A stretch of DNA of 64,000 nucleotides from Balneola sp. (lineage in GTDB: Bacteria; Bacteroidota; Rhodothermia; Balneolales; Balneolaceae), in the NCBI GenBank assembly GCA_002720745.1, contig PBJO01000007.1, positions 482,047-546,046 on the forward strand, given 5' to 3'. The translations under genes and the position numbers were made by a program. Every line of letters starts with the position of its first letter. The stretch's first letter is position 1. Below the pieces are notes generated by a model that was not told the origin of the DNA, made no database searches, and saw only the letters and a program-made list of their open reading frames with translations. This document shows, piece by piece, positions 37,808 through 47,026 of this stretch.

Positions 37808-38920
37808 TTATGGTCTGATTTGATGCTGGCTTACAGGCTGTTGTTGGCTGAGACAGTGGAGCGCTCCTAAACCACATACTAGTTCACGGGCATGAATGCC
37901 TCGAACAACTTTATCTGCAAAACAATCTTGTAATATCCCCAAGGCAGGCTGATCATTCAAATCATCAAAAATAGGAACCCAAACCGAATCATTACTTATA
38001 TAAAAGTTTGCATAGGAAGCAGGTAATCGTTGCCCCTGATAGATGACCGGAGAAGGCATGGGTAATGCAACGAGTTCGGGTTTGGAACCATCAACAAAGT
38101 AAAACCCATTGAGGCGTTCCCAATTTTCTTGTAATGCTTTGTAGTTTTCGTCTTTACTATTACTCTCTAATGCACTTATGATAGTACGAGCTGAAACAAA
38201 TCTTGTCATATCATCAATATGACCGTCTGTATCATCCCCGACTAGTCCATCACCCAGCCACCAAATTTGCTTGGCACCATAAAACCGCTCTAAGTATCCC
38301 TCAATCTGTTGTTTATTTAAATGGGGATTACGATTTGGGTTAAGTAAACATCCTTTGGTTGTCATTAAAATACCCTGGCCGTTGGTTTCTATCGCACCAC
38401 CTTCCATTACAATACCTGGTCGGTTACTTGGTATGGCTAAAAAATTCGCTATCTGGTCTGGAATTGCATTATCCAGATGAAAAGGCGAATATTTACGGCC
38501 CCACGCATTGTATTCCCAATCTAATAGTAGTAACGAGTCAACTTCCTCTTCTCGAGTCAAGAAACAAGGCCCATGATCTCGACACCATGCATCATTAGTA
38601 GGGAATTGATGTAACATTAACCTACCTAAGTTCCCTCCTTTTTCCTTAATAATTTTTCGAACATCTTTAGCCATTTTGATAGTGTTAACGTTAATGTGGA
38701 CGTACTCTTCATGGGTAAGGCCTGCTGCAAATTCAGCAAAAATGGGCACAATCCGGTTTAACAATCCCGGCCAAGTATTAGGATTATGCGGCCAACTTAA
38801 CCAAGTGGCCTCATGCGCTTCGAATTCTCCAGGAAAACGATATCCAAATTCTCTCACATCTATTCCAGATGTATTCTCATAAGCATTTGATTGCGCAAAG
38901 GATGAGGCTTTAGATTCCAT
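37808..38920 (-). CDS. aguA: Agmatine deiminase
   Basis: A 370-residue member of the peptidyl-arginine-deiminase-like family. Motifs include FPGEFEAHEATWLSWPHN, the DxxWxRDxGP stretch (NDAWCRDHGPCFL), VMEGGAIETNGQG, DDTDGHIDDMTRF and the catalytic Cys356 in LGALHCLSQQQP. It converts agmatine to N-carbamoylputrescine. The adjacent N-carbamoylputrescine amidase gene, 38 bases upstream, completes the route to putrescine. Confidence 0.94.
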   Translation of the reverse strand: MESKASSFAQSNAYENTSGIDVREFGYRFPGEFEAHEATWLSWPHNPNTWPGLLNRIVPIFAEFAAGLTHEEYVHINVNTIKMAKDVRKIIKEKGGNLGRLMLHQFPTNDAWCRDHGPCFLTREEEVDSLLLLDWEYNAWGRKYSPFHLDNAIPDQIANFLAIPSNRPGIVMEGGAIETNGQGILMTTKGCLLNPNRNPHLNKQQIEGYLERFYGAKQIWWLGDGLVGDDTDGHIDDMTRFVSARTIISALESNSKDENYKALQENWERLNGFYFVDGSKPELVALPMPSPVIYQGQRLPASYANFYISNDSVWVPIFDDLNDQPALGILQDCFADKVVRGIHARELVCGLGALHCLSQQQPVSQHQIRP

Positions 38921-38958
38921 TGGGTTGGTACCTTCTATGATATTGCTCTCAAATAAAT

Positions 38959-39858
38959 TCAGGATTCGTCATCTAAAAACCGCTTTGTAATGGATTGGTA
39001 ACTGTCAATTCTTCGGTCACGAAGAAAGGGCCAGTGAATTCTACAATGATCCGATTGGCTGTAATCTATGGCTTGAATCATTATTTCTTCTTGGCTATCT
39101 GATGCTTGACAAAGTACCTTACCAAAGGCATTACAAGCAAAGGATTTTCCCCAAAACCGTATTTCACCTTCGATCCCGACTCGGTTAACCGAGAGTACAG
39201 GTATTCCATTAGCCACTGCATGGGAACGCTGTATTATATGCCAAGCTTGATGTTGCTGTTCATTGGTTTCTGAGTCCTGAGAACTGTCCCATCCTATGGC
39301 GGTAGGGTATACCAAAACATTGGCTCCTTTTAATGCAGTTAAACGGGCTGCTTCTGGATACCATTGATCCCAACAAATAAGCACTCCTATTTTACCATAA
39401 CGCGTTAGAAATACCCTATATCCAAGATCTCCCGGTGTAAAATAAAATTTCTCATAGTATCCAGGATCGTCTGGTATATGCATTTTTCGGTATATCCCCA
39501 GCATTTCTCCGTTGGCATCGAATACCACAGCTGTGTTGTGGTAGAGTCCTTGAGCTCGTTTTTCGAATAAGGAAGCTACTATAACAATACCCAGCTCGGC
39601 TGCAAGTTCAGAAAATATTCCTGTAGATGGACCAGGAATCGATTCTGCTAAGCCAAAATGGACATGATCTTCGGTGAAGCAGAAATATTGCGAGGCAAAT
39701 AACTCTTGTAGAATCATCACCTGGGCTCCCTGCTCTGCTGCAATTCGAATCCTTGTAACAGCTTTTTGCCGATTTGCTTCTAGACTTGGGCCACAACTCA
39801 TTTGGATCATAGCAAAGGTAACTTCTTGGATTGGCTCTAAATATGTAGAGGAACTCAT
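38959..39858 (-). CDS. aguB: N-carbamoylputrescine amidase (nitrilase superfamily)
   Basis: About 299 residues from ATG 39858; an upstream TTG at 39876 is possible. The Glu-Lys-Cys triad of nitrilases is visible: Glu in LQELFASQYF, Lys in YRKMHIPD, and the nucleophile Cys in VLICWDQWYPEAARL. It hydrolyses N-carbamoylputrescine to putrescine, CO2 and ammonia. Pairing with aguA strongly supports this substrate over other amides. Confidence 0.92.
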   Translation of the reverse strand: MSSSTYLEPIQEVTFAMIQMSCGPSLEANRQKAVTRIRIAAEQGAQVMILQELFASQYFCFTEDHVHFGLAESIPGPSTGIFSELAAELGIVIVASLFEKRAQGLYHNTAVVFDANGEMLGIYRKMHIPDDPGYYEKFYFTPGDLGYRVFLTRYGKIGVLICWDQWYPEAARLTALKGANVLVYPTAIGWDSSQDSETNEQQHQAWHIIQRSHAVANGIPVLSVNRVGIEGEIRFWGKSFACNAFGKVLCQASDSQEEIMIQAIDYSQSDHCRIHWPFLRDRRIDSYQSITKRFLDDES

Positions 39859-39905
39859 AAGTGTAAAATATGACAATAACTGTTCATGGGTTAACTTTCT
39901 TTAAG

Positions 39906-40730
39906 TTACGCAGAAGCTAAACCTGGATAAATACCCTGTATGCGCTTTAGCAAATATTTTTTTATCGGATTATTACCTGCAATTATTTGGTTTCCCATAA
40001 GCCACTTATCTCCACCATCCCAATCGCAAAGTTCACCGCCTGCTTCCTTTACAATTAACCCACCTGCGGCCACATCCCATGCATTTAGGCCTTGTTCAAA
40101 AAAACCCTCAACCCAACCAGCGGCAACAGCACATAAATCATAGGAAGCCGAACCTGCTCTTCGAACGCCATTAGTTTCACGAAAAAGTAGTTTTAATAAT
40201 GCTAAAAATGGATCAACTTGTGAGAATTCTGTATACGGAAAGCCCGTTGCAATAAGTGACTCATCTGGTTTAGAACGAGAACTGACTTGAAGTGGTGAGC
40301 CATTCAAATAAGCTCCCTCTCCTTTGGTAGCATAAAAACACTGCTTATGAGCTAATTCATAAACTAAGCCCACCACTAATTCTATTCTATCCCACAAAGC
40401 TATCGAAATGCAATAGGGTGCAAAGCCATGGGAAAAATTCGTTGTACCATCAATAGGGTCTATAATCCAAATCCTTTGATTTAGTTCTTCCAGTTTCGAG
40501 TAATTTTCTTCGGCCCAAATTACATCATTTGGAAACAATTCTTTTATTTGATCGACTAGGTATGCTTCTGATGCAAGGTCGGCGGTTGTAACTAAGTCAT
40601 TTTTAGCTTTTTCCTCAACCCTGAACTCACTATCCGCTCGGAGCTTGTTGATAATTTCTTCGAGTTCAGGCAGAAGTGCCTTAACAGCATTGAGTTCTTT
40701 TTTGTAGTTTTTTTTTGTAGTACTTTTCAT
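39906..40730 (-). CDS. suhB: Inositol monophosphatase family protein
   Basis: A 274-residue Li+-sensitive-type phosphatase. Metal-binding motifs are WAEEN, IIDPIDGTTNFSHGF and NAWDVAAGGLIVKEAGG. Substrate may be inositol-1-phosphate, another sugar phosphate or 3'-phosphoadenosine compounds, so the symbol is tentative. It precedes aguB by 47 bases on the same strand and diverges from rpiB across about 200 bases in which I see no further gene. Confidence 0.85.
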   Translation of the reverse strand: MKSTTKKNYKKELNAVKALLPELEEIINKLRADSEFRVEEKAKNDLVTTADLASEAYLVDQIKELFPNDVIWAEENYSKLEELNQRIWIIDPIDGTTNFSHGFAPYCISIALWDRIELVVGLVYELAHKQCFYATKGEGAYLNGSPLQVSSRSKPDESLIATGFPYTEFSQVDPFLALLKLLFRETNGVRRAGSASYDLCAVAAGWVEGFFEQGLNAWDVAAGGLIVKEAGGELCDWDGGDKWLMGNQIIAGNNPIKKYLLKRIQGIYPGLASA

Positions 40731-40932
40731 TTATATCATTAGTCCAAGATAAAGTTATTTTTAATATTTGGAATGAATCCAAGCTTCTTTATAACCCCTA
40801 TATAGCACTGTTCAATTGGGAGGCATAACCGCATAAAATCCTTCAAAACTTAGGGTTTTCTCTTTAAACTAAGCGTTTTTTTAGAGATATTTAACGTACT
40901 TTTTAATACCTATATTAATCTATCATATTTTT

Positions 40933-41385
40933 ATGAAAGTCTCCATTGCAAGTGATCACGCAGGATTTAAAGCAAAACGTATTGTATTGGAAATATTAAA
41001 GGATCTTCGAGTTCATGTTGACGACTTTGGCACCCATAGTGAAGATTCAGTAGACTACCCAGAATATGCTGTAAAAGTAGCTCAAAGAATTGATCAGGGT
41101 GATGCTGACTTAGGCGTTCTCATTTGCGGCAGCGGACAAGGGGTGTGCATGACAGCCAATAAGTACATTGGCGTGAGAGCCGCATTGGTTCATGATGCCA
41201 AAACAGCTGCTCTCACAAAGCAGCACAATAACTCTAACATACTTTGTCTGCCAGGTCGAAGCCTAGAAGACAAACCTGAAGTACTAAAAAACATACTAAT
41301 AAGCTGGCTAGAAACCCCGTTTGAAGGCGGCCGACACGAACGTCGTGTCCAAAAAATTTCTAGCCTCTTCTCATCTCATCCATAA
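40933..41385 (+). CDS. rpiB: Ribose-5-phosphate isomerase B
   Basis: This 150-residue enzyme interconverts ribose-5-phosphate and ribulose-5-phosphate. The N-terminal [11 protein letters not shown] and the active-site [11 protein letters not shown] (Cys65 acting as base) are typical, followed by [17 protein letters not shown] and the [12 protein letters not shown] motif. It begins a plus-strand run rpiB-glyA-tatC; rpiB next to glyA is a common arrangement. Confidence 0.95.
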   Translation: MKVSIASDHAGFKAKRIVLEILKDLRVHVDDFGTHSEDSVDYPEYAVKVAQRIDQGDADLGVLICGSGQGVCMTANKYIGVRAALVHDAKTAALTKQHNNSNILCLPGRSLEDKPEVLKNILISWLETPFEGGRHERRVQKISSLFSSHP

Positions 41386-41402
41386 TTTATCGGCTACCAC
41401 CT

Positions 41403-42686
41403 ATGAATACTATTAAATCTCAAGATCCCGCTATATTTGATTTATTACAAAAAGAAACCATTCGGCAAAATGATAATCTAGAACTTATCGCCTCAGAAAA
41501 CTTTGCTTCTAAAGCCGTTATGGAAACGAACGGATGTACATTAACTAACAAATATGCTGAAGGATATCCAGGAAAGCGGTACTACGGTGGATGTGAATAT
41601 GCCGATGTTATCGAAGATCTGGCAAGAGAGCGAGCCAAAAAATTATACAGAGCTGACTGGGTGAACGTACAACCCCATTCGGGAGCTTCGGCGAATGCAG
41701 CTGTTTATTTAGCAGTGATGAAACCCGGTGAGACCCTACTAGGTTTTGATTTAGCGCATGGCGGGCATTTGACTCACGGTTCACCTGTAAATTTTTCAGG
41801 CATTTACTTTAAACCAGAGTTCTATGGGGTAGACGAACACACTGGTCTTTTGGATTATGACAATATCAGAGATAAAGCAAAAAAAGTTCAACCCAAACTA
41901 ATATCTATAGGTGCTTCAGCATACTCCAGAGACTATGATTATGAAACATTCCGAGCCATTGCAGATGAAGTAGGAGCTTTATTATGGATGGACATGGCAC
42001 ATACGGCTGGACTTATTGCGACGGGTAATCTAAACGATCCCCTGCCTCATACCCATGTTGCTACAACTACTACACACAAAACACTTCGAGGACCTCGGGG
42101 TGGGATGATCTTAGTGGGTAAAGATGGTCCCAATACCCTAGGAGTTGTTGCGGTAAAATCCGGAAGAACTAAAAATTGGTCAGAACTTTTTGATTCTGCC
42201 GTATTCCCAGGTACTCAAGGTGGGCCGCTTATGCATGTAGTAGCTGCAAAAGCTGTTGCCTACCAAGAAGCTCTTGAACCTGAGTTCAAAGAATACCAGA
42301 CCCAAGTACAAGCCAATGCAAAAGCCCTCGCAAATCGCTTCTTGGAATTAGGATACACTATCGTAAGTAATGGAACCGATAATCACCTCATTTTAGTCGA
42401 TTTACGAAATAAAAATATAACTGGTAAGGTAGCCGAAGAAGCGCTTGATCAAGCTGCCATTACCGTGAATAAAAATATGGTTCCCTTTGACACAGAAAGC
42501 CCATTTATCACCTCTGGGATTCGAATAGGAACACCTGCAATGACAACGCGTGGATTCAAGGAAAATGAATTCATAGAGATTGCTAACTTGATCGATAAAG
42601 TAATCCAAAAGCCTGAAAGTGAGACAAATCATAAAGCTGTTGCTAAACGGGTTAAAGAGATGTGTGATCAGTACCCATTATATTAA
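41403..42686 (+). CDS. glyA: Serine hydroxymethyltransferase
   Basis: A 427-residue PLP enzyme transferring a one-carbon unit from serine to tetrahydrofolate. The PLP lysine is Lys226 in [15 protein letters not shown]. Other landmarks are [27 protein letters not shown] and the C-terminal [15 protein letters not shown]. All are intact. Its product 5,10-methylene-THF feeds folD. It begins 17 bases after rpiB. Confidence 0.98.
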   Translation: MNTIKSQDPAIFDLLQKETIRQNDNLELIASENFASKAVMETNGCTLTNKYAEGYPGKRYYGGCEYADVIEDLARERAKKLYRADWVNVQPHSGASANAAVYLAVMKPGETLLGFDLAHGGHLTHGSPVNFSGIYFKPEFYGVDEHTGLLDYDNIRDKAKKVQPKLISIGASAYSRDYDYETFRAIADEVGALLWMDMAHTAGLIATGNLNDPLPHTHVATTTTHKTLRGPRGGMILVGKDGPNTLGVVAVKSGRTKNWSELFDSAVFPGTQGGPLMHVVAAKAVAYQEALEPEFKEYQTQVQANAKALANRFLELGYTIVSNGTDNHLILVDLRNKNITGKVAEEALDQAAITVNKNMVPFDTESPFITSGIRIGTPAMTTRGFKENEFIEIANLIDKVIQKPESETNHKAVAKRVKEMCDQYPLY

Positions 42687-42710
42687 TATAAAGAGCTACA
42701 GAGGACCATT

Positions 42711-43553
42711 TTGAAGGAACGCCAAATTATAAAAGGCAATCCACCAAAGGCTCTAAAGCCTAAGGATCGAACGGATCAAATGTCTTTTTTAGAGCATTTA
42801 GAAGAGCTTCGCTGGCGTTTAATTAAAGGTATATTAGGCGTAATAATTGGAGTGATAGGAGCTTTTATTTTTTCTAATTTTATTATAGATACCTTGCTGC
42901 TTGGCCCTACTAGAGCGTCGTTCTTCATGTATGAAATTATTCGTGTAGATGCAATAGACCTAACCTTACAATCAAGAAAATTACCCGGACAGTTTTTTAC
43001 CTATTGGGGTATGTTATTTATTTCTGGATTCATAATAGGTTCGCCTTTGATTTTCTATCAAATATGGGCATTTATAGCACCGGCTTTAGAGAAACAAGAA
43101 CGCTGGAAAACAATACTTACTGCATTTTTTATTACTTTCTTTTTCGGCATTGGTATCGCTTTTGGGTATCTCATCCTCGTTCCTTTTGCCTTACAGTTTT
43201 TTGCCAATTTTAATATCTCTGACAGTGGATTGGTGCGAAATGATTTTGATATAAATGCTTACTTCAGTTCTTTGGCCATATGGGTAGTTAGTTGTGGGGT
43301 TATCTTCCAAGTGCCTGTTTTAAGCTATGGTCTTTCGAAAGCAGGTTTTTTGACCCCATCTTTTCTGCGGACCTACAGAAAGCATGCCATCATTTTATGT
43401 TTAATAATGGCCGCTTTTTTAACTCCTCCAGACCCAATTTCACAGATCTTAATTGCAATCCCATTGACTATTTTATATGAGTTAGCCATAGGAGTTTCTG
43501 CTATAGCTGTTCGTCAACGTAATAAAGAATTACGCAAAGCATTTGGAGAGTAA
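42711..43553 (+). CDS. tatC: Sec-independent protein translocase TatC
   Basis: About 280 residues with six membrane helices. It has the conserved MSFLEHLEELRWRL N-terminal motif and FLTPPDPISQILIAIPL near the end. It is the receptor for twin-arginine signal peptides. From the TTG at 42711 (preceded by AGAGGA) a 23-residue charged extension is included; an ATG at 42780 starts exactly at MSFLEHLEELR and is an alternative. TatA/B are not adjacent. Confidence 0.95.
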   Translation: MKERQIIKGNPPKALKPKDRTDQMSFLEHLEELRWRLIKGILGVIIGVIGAFIFSNFIIDTLLLGPTRASFFMYEIIRVDAIDLTLQSRKLPGQFFTYWGMLFISGFIIGSPLIFYQIWAFIAPALEKQERWKTILTAFFITFFFGIGIAFGYLILVPFALQFFANFNISDSGLVRNDFDINAYFSSLAIWVVSCGVIFQVPVLSYGLSKAGFLTPSFLRTYRKHAIILCLIMAAFLTPPDPISQILIAIPLTILYELAIGVSAIAVRQRNKELRKAFGE

Positions 43554-43660
43554 TAACTCTTTTATGTAGTGGGGGAAATATTCTAAAAGAATCTTATATT
43601 TCATTTGTTAAATATCTTGTGAGTTTTATGCAGTACACTATTACCTATTTTTCCACTACT

Positions 43661-44131
43661 ATGCATTCATTCGCTATCTTTATTGCTGTTTTAACCACCA
43701 TTCTAATTTCTGGATGTAAAGAAGATCCCTATTACTTCACTTACGATTATTCTGACGCTCCCAGTTTTCCAAACGTCTCTGAGGCCATAGAAATAATAAA
43801 CTATGAGGATGGACTAGTTGTCTACATTATGGACCGAGGTATAGGAGGCCAAAAAGTAACAATACGTGACAATATCTTCCTGTATTATACTACATTTAGA
43901 GGAGGAACTTCCCGAGACAATATCATTGACAGCTCTTATTTGAATGGATCCCAGGCATCTACTCAGTTTGCCGAAATAGGTACATATCAAAGAAGTCGAG
44001 GTGTTGGTTTTGTTCGCGGGGTTTTGGGTATGACCGAAGGTGAACATAGAGTTATTCAGGCTCCTGACTCGCTTAACTCATATGGGGATTTGGTCTACTG
44101 GGACATTATGCTGGATTATATTGCCTATTAA
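43661..44131 (+). CDS. FKBP-like lipoprotein, probably degenerate
   Basis: About 156 residues from ATG 43661, which places a signal helix directly before a lipobox (LISGC); upstream GTG (43619) and ATG (43628) starts are possible. The body follows the FKBP peptidyl-prolyl isomerase plan: a GLVVYIMDRGIGG strand, RDNIFLYYTTFRGG, IDSSYLNGS, GVLGMTEGEHRVIQAPDSLNSYG and a final strand. Several aromatic pocket residues are replaced, so activity is doubtful. Its TAA overlaps the alr stop on the other strand (shared TTAA). Confidence 0.7.
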   Translation: MHSFAIFIAVLTTILISGCKEDPYYFTYDYSDAPSFPNVSEAIEIINYEDGLVVYIMDRGIGGQKVTIRDNIFLYYTTFRGGTSRDNIIDSSYLNGSQASTQFAEIGTYQRSRGVGFVRGVLGMTEGEHRVIQAPDSLNSYGDLVYWDIMLDYIAY

Positions 44132-45285
44132 AATACATATACTCTAGGCACCGTAGGGGATATATTTGTGGTGATTTCATATGCTATTGTATTAGTTTTT
44201 TGTGCCCATATATTAGCCCTAAGTCGTTGTGCATCTAATAGATAAACTGAGGTATTTACTGGTAATTTATTTTCGCCAAGCCAAATAAGCGTAAAGTCCA
44301 TCGTAATAGAACCTACCTGTTCGTATAATGCATCATGGATTCTGACTTTCATTTGATTACTCAATAAACGTGACAATCCATGAGCATAACCGACGGGTAT
44401 AGTCCCTACCCATCCGTCATTTGGTGCTCTCCAACGTGATCCATAACTCACCGATTCCCCTGTCTTCACTGGTTGATGATGCACCAGTCGACTCTGCCAC
44501 GAAAGTATAGGAAATAGCGAGTCAATGGCCCGTTTGCCCGCACTATATCCATATAAACAAATACCAGGCCGAACTGCATCATATAATAATGAAAGATGCT
44601 TTGAATAATGAAATATAGCCCCACTATTAGCGGTATGACGGAGCCATTCTGCAGGAAAATGAGACTGAAGATGTTGAAACTGATCTAACTGTTGGGCTAC
44701 TGTTGGAGAGTCAGGATCATCAGCTAGGTAAAAATGTGTATACACACCCTCTCCCCGTAAATCTGTACGCTTTTTTATGACTTCTAAAATAAAGGGAAGC
44801 TCTTCGAGAGAGGCTCCCAAACGCCTCATCCCGGTATCTATATTCACATGGTACGAGCAACCAGACTCTAATAGGTTTAAATGTCTGGAATGACTCACCG
44901 ATGCGATTAAATGATGGTTACTAAACATAGAAATGCTACACTCATTGGGAGGTTCAAATACTAATATGGGCTGCTTTATACCCGCCTCCCTTAGTCTTGC
45001 TCCCTCTGAGGGACGTACTACGCAAAAACCATGCACTACGGGGCTTAAATGTTTAGCTAGCGGGATTGCCCCATGTCCATACGCATCATCTTTAATAACA
45101 GGCCAGAGTTGAGTGTTAGCTGTTATACAGCTTGTGACAGCTTCAATATTATGATCTAAATTTGTAAGGTCAATCGACACATACTGGTTCAAACTAGCTA
45201 GATTAGAGTTCGCTTCTGAATTTGAATGGTTTGGATTCGACATAAAAGAAATATCTTTAGGTACTTCTAAATGCTCTAGAGCCAT
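44128..45285 (-). CDS. alr: Alanine racemase
   Basis: A 385-residue PLP enzyme making D-alanine for peptidoglycan. The PLP lysine is in WPVIKDDAYGHGAI (Lys65 in this frame), and the second catalytic residue is the Tyr in VSYGSRWRAP. The usual MDQ motif near the C-domain appears as MDF. The start at 45285 overlaps the preceding gene by ten bases; an ATG at 45243 (MSNPNHSN) would avoid this. No murF fusion is present. Confidence 0.93.
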   Translation of the reverse strand: MALEHLEVPKDISFMSNPNHSNSEANSNLASLNQYVSIDLTNLDHNIEAVTSCITANTQLWPVIKDDAYGHGAIPLAKHLSPVVHGFCVVRPSEGARLREAGIKQPILVFEPPNECSISMFSNHHLIASVSHSRHLNLLESGCSYHVNIDTGMRRLGASLEELPFILEVIKKRTDLRGEGVYTHFYLADDPDSPTVAQQLDQFQHLQSHFPAEWLRHTANSGAIFHYSKHLSLLYDAVRPGICLYGYSAGKRAIDSLFPILSWQSRLVHHQPVKTGESVSYGSRWRAPNDGWVGTIPVGYAHGLSRLLSNQMKVRIHDALYEQVGSITMDFTLIWLGENKLPVNTSVYLLDAQRLRANIWAQKTNTIAYEITTNISPTVPRVYVF

Positions 45286-46883
45286 GAGCGTTTCTTGTAC
45301 TTTTTCAAGATAACTTGAGCCGCATTACGTCCAGCTGCACCAAATACACCCCCGCCAGGATGACAAGAAGCACTCGAAAGATATAGATGCTCAATAGGTG
45401 TCTCATAAGCACTCATTTCAGGAATAGGACGAAACATAAACATTTGATCAAAACTCATTTCAACATGCATAACATTACCCTTGAGTAAGCCATGTTTTCG
45501 TTCTATGTCCAGAGGACTCTGGATGTACCAATCTATGAGTTTATCTTTCATATTTGGCGCATATTCTACAACCACATCATAAATTTTTTGGGCTTCTCGC
45601 TCACGGATATCGTCCCAATTCTCACCATTTGCAAGATTATATGGGTGCCATTGAGCCCAAACAAACATTGTATGTTTTCCATCCTTTGCTACTTCTGGGT
45701 CAATTTGTGAGAAAGTCATTGCAAGAGCCGCTGGTTTACGTGGCGGTTTGGATTTAATATAATCTCCAATGGCTTCATTCATATATTGCACCGATGGAGC
45801 AAGCAACTGAATACCATTATGGATGAAAGGATCTTCCGGGCATGCAGTATAAACAGGTAATTCCTCCACTGCGCACCGAATTACCATTCCAAAACCATTA
45901 CCAACATTAATGTTTTTAACTTTTTCGACCATTGAACTAGCCAAATGATCTGGGCCAACCATTTTTAGCATAGTTGTTTGAACATGAGCGTTGGAGACAA
46001 CAATTGGCGCGAAAAACTCTTCACCTTCTTTGGTTTGTACCCCAACTGAACGGCCAGAACGCACCAAAATCTTTTCTACGGGGGTATCGATCAAAATAGT
46101 ACCTCCATGAGCCAGAATGAGATTTTTCATTGCTTGGGTAAGCATTCCACTCCCACCCTTTGGATGCTTTGCACCAGATTCATGCAGCATAGATTGCCAT
46201 CCCACAAAATCACCTGTAGCACTTTGGTCCGGTAAAGGCCCCGATTGAGCAGCGAACCAGACTAAAGCCGCTTTTAGATATGGACTCTCAAATGCATCAT
46301 CCACTACTTTCCCATAGCTTGACAAAACTCGTTGTAAGCCTGTTATATGTTCTCCTTTATTGAACATAGAACCATCACGGATTTGGGCTTTAACGATTTC
46401 ACTAACAATTTTACCCCCTTTAGGTGGGGTCATAAATGAGGCGAGTACTCCTTTGTTAATCTTACCCCAGAATTCAATGAAATCCTTATAGTTTTTTACA
46501 TCTTCGGGGGCTATGGTCGCAATAGATTCAATGGTTCTTTCAAGGTCTTTCCAAAAATGTATTACTCCTTTAGATGTTGGAACTGGATAAGACATAATTG
46601 GGTCCATATCGATGTATTCCAAGCCATATTCTTCCAGTTTTAATTCTTCAATTATACCTGTTTGATGAATCATTATATGAACGGATGACCCTACATCCAT
46701 ACGAAACCCATGAGGATTTTCAACAGACTTAAACATAGTTTCGGTGCGTACTGCTCCTCCGATGTTATCGTTTTTTTCGATAACTAAAACTTTGTAACCG
46801 GCTTTAGAGAGATAACAAGCCGTGACTAAACCATTATGTCCCGAACCTACTACTATGGTATCGTAAGATGATGAAAGGTTCAT
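45276..46883 (-). CDS. Phytoene desaturase/PYROXD2-like FAD oxidoreductase
   Basis: About 535 residues from ATG 46883; the frame opens earlier only from a GTG. The N-terminus carries the dinucleotide-binding motif VVGSGHNGLVTACYLSKAGYK followed by EKNDNIGGAVRTE, typical of CrtI-like and PYROXD2-like NAD(P)/FAD oxidoreductases. The C-terminus has SASCHPGGGVFGAAGRNAA, the second FAD signature of this group. Substrate is not predictable. No carotenoid genes are near, so a carotenoid role is unsupported. Confidence 0.85.
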   Translation of the reverse strand: MNLSSSYDTIVVGSGHNGLVTACYLSKAGYKVLVIEKNDNIGGAVRTETMFKSVENPHGFRMDVGSSVHIMIHQTGIIEELKLEEYGLEYIDMDPIMSYPVPTSKGVIHFWKDLERTIESIATIAPEDVKNYKDFIEFWGKINKGVLASFMTPPKGGKIVSEIVKAQIRDGSMFNKGEHITGLQRVLSSYGKVVDDAFESPYLKAALVWFAAQSGPLPDQSATGDFVGWQSMLHESGAKHPKGGSGMLTQAMKNLILAHGGTILIDTPVEKILVRSGRSVGVQTKEGEEFFAPIVVSNAHVQTTMLKMVGPDHLASSMVEKVKNINVGNGFGMVIRCAVEELPVYTACPEDPFIHNGIQLLAPSVQYMNEAIGDYIKSKPPRKPAALAMTFSQIDPEVAKDGKHTMFVWAQWHPYNLANGENWDDIREREAQKIYDVVVEYAPNMKDKLIDWYIQSPLDIERKHGLLKGNVMHVEMSFDQMFMFRPIPEMSAYETPIEHLYLSSASCHPGGGVFGAAGRNAAQVILKKYKKRSWL

Positions 46884-47026
46884 ATGTACTATGCTATAGC
46901 TTAGAGTTTTGCTAAAATCGAGTCCCACAATAGGATTTAGAGAAGCAATAATTTAAGCAATGAATATTTTTAATAAATAGCTTTTACTACTCTTCACCTA
47001 GTGTTTTTCGTTAACATGAAGTCATA

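Noticed and set aside
45276..46883. Possible carotenoid biosynthesis role for the CrtI-like oxidoreductase
   Set aside because: No crtB, crtE or lycopene cyclase gene is near, and the motif set equally fits PYROXD2-like enzymes, so only a family call is made.
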